DNA of 64,000 bases from Amycolatopsis acidiphila (GTDB taxonomy: Bacteria > Actinomycetota > Actinomycetes > Mycobacteriales > Pseudonocardiaceae). The position numbers were made by a program, and so were the translations under genes. The notes below the pieces were generated by a model. It saw only the letters and a list, made by a program, of their open reading frames with translations, had not been told where the DNA came from and made no database searches. Numbering within the stretch: position 1 is the stretch's first letter; every line of letters begins with the position of its first letter. This document shows, piece after piece, positions 52,653 to 60,578 of the stretch. The stretch covers positions 5,332,001 to 5,396,000 of the forward strand of contig NZ_CP090063.1 of NCBI RefSeq assembly GCF_021391495.1. The letters run 5' to 3'.

Positions 52653-53419
52653 GCGCCGGCTCCCAGATAGGCTTCGATGACGGCCGGGTCGTCGCGGACC
52701 GCGGCGGGCGGCCCGTCCGCGATGACCCTGCCCGCGTCGAGGACGAGGACGGCGTGGCTGAGCCGCATGATCAGCTCGATGTTGTGCTCGATCACGACCA
52801 GCGAGACCCCGCCTGCGCAGACCGCGCGCAGCACGTCGGACAGTTCGCCGGTCTCGGTGTCGTCCAGGCCCGCGGCCGGTTCGTCCAGCAGCAGCAGCCG
52901 GGGCCCGCCCGCCAGCCCGCGCGCGACCTCGACCAGCCGCTGCACCCCGGCGGGCAGGTCGGCGGCATCGGCGCCGGCGAACCGTTCGAGCTCCAGGAAC
53001 CGGAGCAGCTCGTCGGCGCGGGCGGAGAGCGCGCGTTCCTCGCGCCGGCCGCGCGGCAGGCGCAGCCCGTCGGAAAGCAGGCGGGCGCGGGTGAACCGGT
53101 AGCCGCCGAGCATGACGTTCTCGCGCACGCTGAGCCCGGGCACCAGGCGTGCGGACTGGAAGGTGCGCATCAGTCCGAGCGGCGGCAGCTTGTGCGGCGG
53201 CAGCCCGCTGATCGGGCGCCCGGCGAACTCGACGCGGCCGCTGTCCGGTGCGGTGAACCCGGTGATCAGGTCGAGCAGCGTGGTCTTGCCCGCGCCGTTG
53301 GGCCCGATGATCGAACGCACCGAATCCGGCTCTACGGTGAAGGACACGTCGTCGACGGCGCGCACGCCGCCGAAGCTGCGGCCCAGGCCGTGCACGGACA
53401 GCAGCGGTGGTCCGCTCAT
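52649..53419 (-). CDS. livG: Branched-chain-type ABC importer ATPase LivG
   Basis: A 256-residue ABC ATPase. It begins MSGPPLLSVHGLGRSFGGVR. Walker A GPNGAGKTTLLDLITG, Walker B LLLLDEPAAGLDD, and VIEHNIELIM with the H-loop. The signature is degenerate: LPAGVQRLVEVARGLAG replaces LSxGxQR, with Ala for Ser. The reading frame is open far upstream, but the start at 53419 overlaps the livM stop by 4 nt. Confidence 0.93.
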   Translation of the reverse strand: MSGPPLLSVHGLGRSFGGVRAVDDVSFTVEPDSVRSIIGPNGAGKTTLLDLITGFTAPDSGRVEFAGRPISGLPPHKLPPLGLMRTFQSARLVPGLSVRENVMLGGYRFTRARLLSDGLRLPRGRREERALSARADELLRFLELERFAGADAADLPAGVQRLVEVARGLAGGPRLLLLDEPAAGLDDTETGELSDVLRAVCAGGVSLVVIEHNIELIMRLSHAVLVLDAGRVIADGPPAAVRDDPAVIEAYLGAGA

Positions 53420-54435
53420 CGGGCGGCGTCCTTTCGGGAGGCGAGGCGACCGAGGTACCCGGTGAAGGCGCCCCAGATGCCGCGCGGCAGGTAGGTCATG
53501 ACGACGATCAGCAGCACGCCGGCGACCAGCGGCTCCCACAGGGCGAAACTCTGCCCGGCGATCGGCAGGCCCTGGATCACCAGCGCGCCCAGCAGCGGGC
53601 CGACGAGGGTGCGGGCGCCGCCGAGCGCGAGCATGATCACGATGCTCAGCGCCACCGTCACGCCGAGCACGTCCGGCGACATGAACCGCAGGTAGAAGGC
53701 GTACATGCTGCCGGCGAGGGAGGCCAGCACGGCGGAGACGACAAAGGCCATCGTCTTGTACCGGGCGGTGTTGATGCCGAGCATCGCCGCGGCGCCGGGG
53801 TCGTTGCCGATCGCGGTCAGCACCCGGCCGGTCTGCGCGCGCTTGACGTTCGCGATGAACGCGGCGGCGAGGACACCCGCGACGAGGAGGACGAAGTAGT
53901 TGGCGCGGTCGCTGAACACCGTGTACCCGCCCAGCCGCAGGCTCGGGATGGCGACCATGCCGGAGGGGCCGCCGGTGAGGCCGGTCCACGCGGAGGCCAG
54001 CGACTGCGTGGCCACCGCCAGGCCGAGCGTGGCCAGCGCGAAGTAGTACCCGCGCAGCCGCAGGAACAACCGGCCGAGCGCCAGCGCCACGAGCGCGGAC
54101 AACGCCGCCGCGGCGAGCGCGGCCAGGACGGTGGGCCAGTGCCAGGACAGCGTCAGCGCGCCGGCGCCGTAGCCGCCGATCGCCATGAACAGGGTCTGCC
54201 CCAGGGAAACCTGGCCGGCGTGTCCCATCAGGAGGGTCAGCCCGAGCACGACGAGGAAGAAGATGGCGGCGACCACGAGCAGCCCGGTCAGGCCCGGTGC
54301 CGCGAACGGGAGCGCCACCGCGACCACGAGCGCGCCGACGCCGGCGAGGGCGCGGGAGCCCCTGCTGGTCAGTCCGGTGCGCGGGGCAGCGGGTTTTCCG
54401 GCCGTGGTGGGCGATTCGGTGTGGGAGACGGTCAT
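53416..54435 (-). CDS. livM: Branched-chain-type ABC importer permease LivM
   Basis: A 339-residue permease with about 9-10 membrane segments. It has LMGHAGQVSLGQTLFMAIGG, the LivM hallmark, and the EAA-like cytoplasmic loop GRVLTAIGNDPGAAAMLGIN. The start MTVSHTESPTT at 54435 overlaps livH by 4 nt. Confidence 0.92.
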   Translation of the reverse strand: MTVSHTESPTTAGKPAAPRTGLTSRGSRALAGVGALVVAVALPFAAPGLTGLLVVAAIFFLVVLGLTLLMGHAGQVSLGQTLFMAIGGYGAGALTLSWHWPTVLAALAAAALSALVALALGRLFLRLRGYYFALATLGLAVATQSLASAWTGLTGGPSGMVAIPSLRLGGYTVFSDRANYFVLLVAGVLAAAFIANVKRAQTGRVLTAIGNDPGAAAMLGINTARYKTMAFVVSAVLASLAGSMYAFYLRFMSPDVLGVTVALSIVIMLALGGARTLVGPLLGALVIQGLPIAGQSFALWEPLVAGVLLIVVMTYLPRGIWGAFTGYLGRLASRKDAAR

Positions 54436-55310
54436 CGGCGCACCTCGCTGGTCCGGCCGAGCAGGCCCGTGGGACGGAAGAGCAGCAGCACGATCAGCGC
54501 GGCCATGGCGGCGACCTGGGCGAGGTCGCCGCTGGTGTAGCGGCTGAACACGCCTTGCAGCAGGCCGAGCAACAGCCCGGCGAGCACCGCGCCCGCGGTG
54601 CTGCCCAGCCCCCCGGCGACGGCCGCGATGAAGCCGGTGACCGCGTACGTGGTCACCGTGGTGAACTGCAGGAAGGTCACCGGGATGACCGCGGTGCCGG
54701 CGAGCGCCGCGATCGCGCCGGAGATGGTGAAGGCGACGAGCCGGGTGCGGCCGACGTGGATCCCCTGCAGCGCCGCGGCGCGCGGGTTGCCCGCGGTAGC
54801 GCGCATGGTCAGCCCGAACCGCGTGCGGTTGAGCAGGTACCACAGGCCCGCCACGGCGACCAGCAGCGCGCCGGCGATCCAGAAGTACTGGGGCACGATG
54901 CGCAGGCCGCCGACCACCACCATGTCGCCGCCGGTGAACGCCCGCATCGTGTAGGGCAGGTTGCCCCACACCAGCAGCACGAACCCGCCGATCACCTGCA
55001 GCAGCCCGACGGTGATCAGCAGCATCCGATCGTTGGTCGCGCGCCGCGCGCCGGGCATCATCACCACCCGGTCGACCGCCGCGAGCAGCACGGCGAACAG
55101 CACGACGACGATCGGCACGATCGCCAGCGGCGGCAGGCCGAGCGACTGCTGCAGCGAGACCGCGGTCAGCGCGGCCAGGACCACGAACCCGCCCTGGGCG
55201 AGGTTGATGATGCCGCTGATCGAGTACACAATGGACATTCCGAGCGCGATGAGGGCGTACACGCAGCCGTCCACGAGCCCGCCGAGCAGGACCTGGAGCA
55301 GTCCGGTCAC
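54432..55310 (-). CDS. livH: Branched-chain-type ABC importer permease LivH
   Basis: A 292-residue permease with about 8 membrane segments. It begins with GTG and GLVDGCVYALIALGMSIVYS and contains INLAQGGFVVLAALTAV and the loop GLTMRATAGNPRAAALQGIH. GAAGAGGG lies nine bases upstream. The IS110 element is inserted immediately upstream, separating it from the binding-protein gene with which it should be co-transcribed. Confidence 0.92.
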   Translation of the reverse strand: MTGLLQVLLGGLVDGCVYALIALGMSIVYSISGIINLAQGGFVVLAALTAVSLQQSLGLPPLAIVPIVVVLFAVLLAAVDRVVMMPGARRATNDRMLLITVGLLQVIGGFVLLVWGNLPYTMRAFTGGDMVVVGGLRIVPQYFWIAGALLVAVAGLWYLLNRTRFGLTMRATAGNPRAAALQGIHVGRTRLVAFTISGAIAALAGTAVIPVTFLQFTTVTTYAVTGFIAAVAGGLGSTAGAVLAGLLLGLLQGVFSRYTSGDLAQVAAMAALIVLLLFRPTGLLGRTSEVRR

Positions 55311-55331
55311 TAGTGCACCCTCTTCCGTGCG

Positions 55332-55507
55332 GGCCCCTGGATGGGGCCTGTGGTAGGAACTAGGCGGAAGCCGGGGTGACGGCTTGGGCTGGTCGCCCTT
55401 TGTGGGCCTTCATGACACTGCCGCCCCCGGCTTCCCCGGAACCGTGGAGCGATGACAAAGGGACGCGCGATCGAGCGCCGGTTAGTGACCACTCTGCTGT
55501 CGGTTCC
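55332..55507 (+). ncRNA. Candidate IS110 bridge RNA
   Basis: Three consecutive stem-loops on paper. A 5' hairpin is GGCCCC/GGGGCC at 55332-55348. A long one is closed by GGAAGCCGGGG (55366-55376) with CCCCGGCTTCC (55425-55435) around a 48-nt loop. The next is closed by GGAACCG (55438-55444) with CGGTTCC (55501-55507) around a 56-nt loop. This 176-nt layout ahead of the recombinase matches the known bridge RNA plan of 5' stem-loop, target-binding loop and donor-binding loop. CATGACAC in the 3' half of the first large loop is complementary to GTGTCATG at 56824-56831 beside the right end. Confidence 0.55.
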
Positions 55508-55558
55508 CTCGCCTCCGCCTGGCTCCTGCCCTGGACTACGCGCAGGAAGGCGGCACGG

Positions 55559-56797
55559 TTGTCGCAGCAGGATGGGCCACTGTTCTTCGTCGGGATCGAC
55601 TGGGCGGCGGCTGAGCATGCCGTGTGCGTGCTCGACCACACCGGCAAGAAGACCGCCGCGTTCACCATCGACCACACCGCCGCCGGTTTCACCCGGCTGG
55701 CCGCCAGGCTGAGCGGCCTCGGCCCGGCCGAGCGGATCCCGGTCGCGATCGAGCGCCCAGACGGGCGCCTGGTGGACGCGCTGCTGGAGGCTGCTCACCC
55801 GGTGCTGCCAGTCAAACCGACCGCGATCAAGACCTGGCGCGAGGCCGAAGTCCTCTCCGGCGCCAAATCCGATCCCGGTGACGCGCACGTGATCGCCGAC
55901 TACCTGCGAGTGCGGATCCACCGGCTCCGCCCCGCCGCACCGTTGTCCAGCCACACCAAGGCATTGCGCGCCGTCGTGCGTACCCGTAGCGAACTTGTCG
56001 AGGCCCGTATAGCGGCGTCCAACCAGCTCGCCGCATTGCTGGATGCACACTGGCCAGGCGCCAAGGTCATCTTCGCCAACATCGAGTCCGCGATCGCGCT
56101 GGCGTTCCTGACCCGCTATCCCACCGCTGCCTCGGCGGCCTCGTTGACCGAGAAGCGGCTGGCCGCGTTCTGCACCAAACAAGGCTACTCGGGCAAGAAA
56201 CCCGCCGCCGTCCTGCTGACCCGGCTGCGCTCGGCCCCAGCTGGCACACTCGATCCCGTTGTGTCCCAAGGAATCCAGGACGCCGTACTCGCCCAGGTCG
56301 GTATGCTCACCGCGCTCAACACCGGGATCAAGGCCCTGGACCGCTCTATTGCCGAGAAGATGGACACCCACCCCGACGGGGAGGTCTTCCAGTCCTTCCC
56401 CCGCGCCGGCACCATCAACGCCGCCCAGATCCTGACCGAATGGGGCGATTCCCGCGCCGCGTTCGACCACCCCGACGCCATCGCCGCACTGGCCGGAATC
56501 ACCCCCGTCACCAAAGCCTCCGGCAAGCAACGCGGCGTGTCCTTCCGCTGGGCCTGCAACAAACGCCTGCGCCTGGCCATCACCACCTTCGCCGCCAACA
56601 GCCGCCACTCCAGCCCCTGGGCCGCCGACATCTACAACCGCGCCCGCGCATCCGGCAAAGACCACCCCCACACCACCCGCATCCTCGCCCGAGCCTGGAT
56701 CCGTGTCATCTGGCGCTGCTGGCAGAACCACACGCCCTACGACCCAGCCCTGCACGGCGGCGCCCAACACCAGGTCACACAACCGACCGCAGCCTGA
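55559..56797 (+). CDS. IS110-family recombinase
   Basis: A 412-residue DEDD-type recombinase. I chose TTG 55559 with AGGAAGG upstream: LSQQDGPLFFVGIDWAAAEH starts the RuvC-like DEDD domain (first Asp in GIDWA). KTWREAEVLSGAKSDPGDAH carries further acids. The C-terminal transposase_20 domain has FPRAGTINAAQILTEWGDSR and the catalytic-Ser region AALAGITPVTKASGKQRGVS. Length is normal and the frame intact, so the element may still be active. Confidence 0.92.
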   Translation: MSQQDGPLFFVGIDWAAAEHAVCVLDHTGKKTAAFTIDHTAAGFTRLAARLSGLGPAERIPVAIERPDGRLVDALLEAAHPVLPVKPTAIKTWREAEVLSGAKSDPGDAHVIADYLRVRIHRLRPAAPLSSHTKALRAVVRTRSELVEARIAASNQLAALLDAHWPGAKVIFANIESAIALAFLTRYPTAASAASLTEKRLAAFCTKQGYSGKKPAAVLLTRLRSAPAGTLDPVVSQGIQDAVLAQVGMLTALNTGIKALDRSIAEKMDTHPDGEVFQSFPRAGTINAAQILTEWGDSRAAFDHPDAIAALAGITPVTKASGKQRGVSFRWACNKRLRLAITTFAANSRHSSPWAADIYNRARASGKDHPHTTRILARAWIRVIWRCWQNHTPYDPALHGGAQHQVTQPTAA

Positions 56798-56835
56798 CTT
56801 TGATCTTGAGGTTGACACAAGGGGTGTCATGACGG

Positions 56836-58002
56836 TTACCTCCCGACGTAGGTGAAGGAGCCGCCCCCGGCCCGCACGATCCCGATGTCGTCCTTGGTGA
56901 GCCCGCGGTGGTTCGCCGGGGTGAAGGCGTAGGTGCCGACCACACCGGTGAACCCGCGCGAGCTCTGCAGGACCTGCTTGGCGCGGTGCGGATCGCCCTG
57001 CGCCTGGCCGAGCGCCTGGGCGGCCATGGTGACGGCGTCGAAGGCGACGCCAGGGCCGAAGTCGGGCTGCGTGCCGTAGCGGGCCTGAAAATCGTCGTGG
57101 TACTGCTGTTCGAGCTGCCGCGCGTCCGCACCGCGCGGCGAGTTCTGCCACCAGAAGTCCTGCGTGGCCGGGATGAGCAGGGTGTCGGGCAGGTAGTCCT
57201 GCACCCGCCGCAGGAAGTTGTAGGTGAGGTTGCCGTCCGTGGTGGCGACCGGCACCCGCAGGCCCATCTCCCGCACGCCCTTGAACGCCACGGCGGCCGC
57301 GGCGCCGGTGCTCCACACGACGAGCGCCTGGGGCCGGGCGGCCGATATGGCTTGCAGCTGCGAGGTGACCGAAACCGCGTCACCGCTGTAGGAGGCCGCG
57401 GCGACCACCTGGCTGCCGACCACCTTGGCCGCGTGCTGGGTGGCGGTGGCGCCGTCGACCCCACTGGCGTCGGTCGTGGTGATCAGGCCGATCCGGGTGA
57501 TGCCCTGGGTCTTCCAGTACTCGAGCAGCCGTTCGGCGAGGTCCTCGGTGGCCGCGCTCGCCGACCACTGCCAGCCGTCCGCGGCCGGTTTCACGCCGGG
57601 CGAAAGGCAGTAGTTGACGACCTGTGCGCCGGCGGCGAGCGGGATGACGGCGCGGCACGGGCCGGACAGCGACGGCCCGACGATGGCGTCGACCTCGCCG
57701 ATCATCCGGCGGGCCGCGAGCACGGCCTGCGCCGGGTTGCTCTGGTCGTCCGCGGCGACCAGGCGCACCGGGTGCCCGCCGATCCCGCCCATCGCGTTCA
57801 GCCGGTCCGCCGCGAGCTGGGCGCCCTGCAACTCGCCGACGCCGAGCTGGCTGCCGGAACCGGTCTGGCTGACGATGACGCCGATCGTGTACGAGCCGTC
57901 GCCCGTCGCGTCGGCGGCGGAACAGGCCGTGGCCAGCAACGCGGTCGCGGCGAGGCCGATCAGCCCGGTGAACCAGCGTTTTCGGACCGGAACGATCCTC
58001 AC
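56836..58002 (-). CDS. livK: Branched-chain-type ABC substrate-binding lipoprotein
   Basis: A 388-residue LivK-like binding protein (periplasmic-binding type 1 fold). The signal peptide ends in the lipobox LLATAC (Cys27). The mature part begins YTIGVIVSQTGSGSQLGVGE and has DDQSNPAQAVLAARRMIGEV. Proteins of this group next to dioxygenases bind aromatic acids. The gene reads away from the dioxygenase genes, and IS110 lies just past its stop, so the permease genes downstream may be poorly expressed. Confidence 0.92.
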   Translation of the reverse strand: MRIVPVRKRWFTGLIGLAATALLATACSAADATGDGSYTIGVIVSQTGSGSQLGVGELQGAQLAADRLNAMGGIGGHPVRLVAADDQSNPAQAVLAARRMIGEVDAIVGPSLSGPCRAVIPLAAGAQVVNYCLSPGVKPAADGWQWSASAATEDLAERLLEYWKTQGITRIGLITTTDASGVDGATATQHAAKVVGSQVVAAASYSGDAVSVTSQLQAISAARPQALVVWSTGAAAAVAFKGVREMGLRVPVATTDGNLTYNFLRRVQDYLPDTLLIPATQDFWWQNSPRGADARQLEQQYHDDFQARYGTQPDFGPGVAFDAVTMAAQALGQAQGDPHRAKQVLQSSRGFTGVVGTYAFTPANHRGLTKDDIGIVRAGGGSFTYVGR

Positions 58003-58207
58003 TGATCGTCTCCTTTGCCGGGGCTCTCTGTGCTTCTGTTATGCAGAGAGCACATCTGCTGGACGGATACTAAGTGGCCTCTCCGGTGTTGTCCAGGGTC
58101 GGCCGGCGTCACCCCGGAAGCCCGTCTTGACAGCACCGTGGACGGTGATCCAGGCTTTATCTGCAAAACGGATAGAGATTCTGCAACACAGAGAAAGCGT
58201 GGTCCCG
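58003..58207. promoter_or_regulatory. Divergent promoter region of importer and dioxygenase
   Basis: 205 nt between livK and the dioxygenase alpha gene. It contains TTCTG-TTA-TGCAGAG at 58034-58048 nearer livK and TTCTGCA at 58179-58185 nearer the dioxygenase, related to the dyad at 48834. AT-rich patches near 58025-58075 and 58157-58195 are likely promoters. Confidence 0.5.
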
Positions 58208-59614
58208 ATGACCGATCAAGACCTCGTGCTGGCGGACGTGCGGCGGGGCATGATCCCCGCGCACATCTACAACGACGAGGAGATCTTCCGGCTCGAGCGC
58301 GAGCGGCTGTTCAGCCGCGCCTGGGTATTCGTCGGGCACGAGTCGGAGGTGCCACAGGCCGGGGACTACGTGGTGCGCCGGGTACTGGAGGACTCGTTCA
58401 TCATCTCCCGCGGCGAGGACGGCCAGGTCCGGGCCATGTTCAACATGTGCCTGCACCGCGGGATGCAGGTCTGCCGCGCCGAGATGGGCAACGCGTCGCA
58501 CTTTCGCTGCCCCTACCACGGCTGGTCCTACCGCAACGACGGGCGCATCGTCGGCCTGCCGTTCCACAAGGACGCCTACGGCGGCGAGGCGGGCTTCCGG
58601 CGCAAGGGCCAGACGCTGCTGCCCGCGCCCGCGCTGGACACCTACCGCGGCCTGATCTTCCTGAGCCTGGCCCCGGACGCGCCGCCGCTGCGGGAGTACC
58701 TCGGTGACTTCGCGTTCTTCCTGGACTACTACGCGAACCAGTCCCCCAGCGGGATCGAGCTGAGCGGGCCCCAGCGCTGGCGAGTCAAGGCCAACTGGAA
58801 GATCGGCGCGGAGAACTTCGCCGGCGACATGTACCACACGCCGCAGACCCACACCTCGGTCGTCGAGATCGGGCTGTTCCGCGAACCGAAGGCCGAGAAG
58901 CGCAAGGACGGCTGCACCTACTGGGCGGGCAACGGCGGCGGCACCACGTACAAGCTGCCGCCCGGCACGCTCGAGGAGAAGCTGCGCTACGTCGGCTATC
59001 CGGACGTGATGATCGAGAAGATGAAGACGCGCTGGTCGCCCGAACAGCTCGACGTGATCGGCCGCGACGGGTTCATGATCTCCGCGGCTTCGGTGTTCCC
59101 GAACCTGAGCCTGGTGCACAACTGGCCGCGGGTCGAGGACTCCGACGACGTGCTCCCGTTCATCTCGATCCGCACCTGGCAGCCCGTCGGGCCCGACGAG
59201 ACCGAGGTGCTGTCGTGGTTCGCGGTGGACGCCGAGGCGCCCGAGAGCTTCAAGGCGTTGTCCTACAAGGCTTATCTGATGTGCTTCGGCTCCACCGGGA
59301 TGTTCGAGCAGGACGACGTGGAGAACTGGGTGTCGCTGACCAGCACCGCGGGCGGCGCGATGGCGCGCAGGCTGCTGCTCAACAGCCGGATGGGCCTGCT
59401 GGCGGACGGTACCGAGGTGGTGGCCCCGCTGCCGCCCGAGCAGTTCGCGGGTCCGGGCGAGGCGCACGTCGGGTACGGCGAATACAACCAGCGGCACCTG
59501 CTCACCCGCTGGGCGGACTACCTGGAGCGGCCGATCGAAAAGGCCGCGCAGGTCGAGGTCAGCGGCGTCCCGGGCGCCGCAGGCGCGACGAACGGGAAGG
59601 CGGTGCACTCGTGA
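58208..59614 (+). CDS. Rieske aromatic-ring dioxygenase, alpha subunit
   Basis: A 468-residue ring-hydroxylating oxygenase alpha subunit. The Rieske cluster is bound by MCLHRGMQVC and FRCPYHGWSY. The mononuclear iron is bound by the facial triad in ENFAGDMYHTPQTH (His, His) and a later Asp. The open frame begins upstream, but MTDQDLVLADVRRGMIP at 58208 is the family-like start. Length, Gram-positive context and the following genes resemble the phthalate 3,4-dioxygenase group (PhtAa). Other aromatic acids such as cumate or benzoate analogues are possible. Confidence 0.92.
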   Translation: MTDQDLVLADVRRGMIPAHIYNDEEIFRLERERLFSRAWVFVGHESEVPQAGDYVVRRVLEDSFIISRGEDGQVRAMFNMCLHRGMQVCRAEMGNASHFRCPYHGWSYRNDGRIVGLPFHKDAYGGEAGFRRKGQTLLPAPALDTYRGLIFLSLAPDAPPLREYLGDFAFFLDYYANQSPSGIELSGPQRWRVKANWKIGAENFAGDMYHTPQTHTSVVEIGLFREPKAEKRKDGCTYWAGNGGGTTYKLPPGTLEEKLRYVGYPDVMIEKMKTRWSPEQLDVIGRDGFMISAASVFPNLSLVHNWPRVEDSDDVLPFISIRTWQPVGPDETEVLSWFAVDAEAPESFKALSYKAYLMCFGSTGMFEQDDVENWVSLTSTAGGAMARRLLLNSRMGLLADGTEVVAPLPPEQFAGPGEAHVGYGEYNQRHLLTRWADYLERPIEKAAQVEVSGVPGAAGATNGKAVHS

Positions 59615-60267
59615 GCCCGGAAACGGACACCCCCACCCTGCCGAAGGCCGAGCAGGAGAAGGTCGGCGTCCGGCCGACCGGCAACGGCGGCCCGTACTCG
59701 GCCGAATCGCGGCTGGGCGCGCACGCGCCGACCACGCAGCGCGTCGGCCGGAGCCTGCCGTTCTCCGACGAGCGGCACCTGCAGGCGCATCACTGGCTGG
59801 TCGAGGAGGCCTATCTCCTCGACGCGCAGCACTACGAGGACTGGCTGGCGTTGCTGACCGACGACATCCACTACCTCATGCCGGTGCGGGTCACCACGGC
59901 GATGAACGCCGGTTACGACTCCGCGCCGAAGATGGCGCACTTCGACGAGAACAAGTACTCGCTGAGCCGGCGGGTCGCGCGTTTCCTCACCGAGCACGCC
60001 TGGACCGAAGACCCGCCGTCGCGGCTTCGGCACTACGTCGCCAACGTGCGGACGTTCGCCGGCGAGAAGCCGGACGAGATCGTCGTCGACTCGGCGGTGC
60101 TGCTCTACCGCAGCCGTGGCGACGTGCGTGAAGCGGCGATCCTCTCGGCGGGGCGGGAAGACCTGCTCCGCCGGACCCCGGACGGCACCGGCTGGCGACT
60201 GGCGCGCCGGACGATCCTGGTCGACGATTCCGTGCTCCGCACCCAGAACCTGGCGATCTTCCTATGA
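59611..60267 (+). CDS. Rieske dioxygenase, beta subunit
   Basis: A 218-residue SnoaL-like beta subunit: HHWLVEEAYLLDAQHYEDWL then ALLTDDIHYLMPVRVTTAMN and the end RTILVDDSVLRTQNLAIFL, typical of ring-hydroxylating beta subunits. The first 50 residues are a Pro/Glu-rich extension not seen in most relatives. The GTG start overlaps the alpha stop by 4 nt. Confidence 0.92.
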   Translation: MSPETDTPTLPKAEQEKVGVRPTGNGGPYSAESRLGAHAPTTQRVGRSLPFSDERHLQAHHWLVEEAYLLDAQHYEDWLALLTDDIHYLMPVRVTTAMNAGYDSAPKMAHFDENKYSLSRRVARFLTEHAWTEDPPSRLRHYVANVRTFAGEKPDEIVVDSAVLLYRSRGDVREAAILSAGREDLLRRTPDGTGWRLARRTILVDDSVLRTQNLAIFL

Positions 60268-60578
60268 GCGCGCAGCTGTCCTGGGAAGGCGAAGAAGAGG
60301 ACGCGCGGAAGGCGCGGCGGGCCGCCGGGGAACTGCGCGAGTTGCGGGCGCACCAGCAGGGTGACGCGATCACGATCGGCAACGAGTTCGCCGAGATCCG
60401 GGTGGCGAAGGTGGAGACCCGCAACGGGACGAGGCTGCTGATCGAAGCGCCGAAGTCCGGCCAGTGGGTCGCGCTCTGCCCGCTCGAGCTCGAAGCCCTG
60501 ACGTGGCAGAACACCGCCACGTTCTCGGCGATGATCGGCCACCCGTTCGGCCCGCTCATCGCGGCGGAGGAGCCGTGA
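60264..60578 (+). CDS. Small protein of the dioxygenase operon, unknown function
   Basis: A 104-residue protein, MSAQLSWEGEEEDARKARRA then GNEFAEIRVAKVETRNGTRL and SGQWVALCPLELEALTWQNT. It overlaps both neighbours by 4 nt, so it is translated with them. No cofactor motif is seen apart from one Cys. The C-terminal half looks like a small beta domain. Similar small genes occur between beta-subunit and diol dehydrogenase genes in some actinobacterial clusters, but I cannot assign a role. Confidence 0.8.
   Translation: MSAQLSWEGEEEDARKARRAAGELRELRAHQQGDAITIGNEFAEIRVAKVETRNGTRLLIEAPKSGQWVALCPLELEALTWQNTATFSAMIGHPFGPLIAAEEP

Larger units (their letters stand above)
55315..56825 (+). mobile_element. 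IS110-family insertion sequence
   Basis: A single recombinase gene with about 240 nt of 5' noncoding DNA and a short 3' end, no terminal inverted repeats, as usual for IS110. It lies between livK and livH, opposite in direction. Boundaries are approximate: left between the livH start and the hairpin at 55332, right near the TGACAC/GTGTCA dyad at 56813-56829 just past the recombinase. Confidence 0.8.

Noticed and set aside
56813..56829. The TGACAC/GTGTCA dyad as an IS110 terminal inverted repeat
   Set aside because: There is no matching copy at the left end and IS110-group elements normally lack terminal inverted repeats; it may be a weak livK terminator or part of the target.
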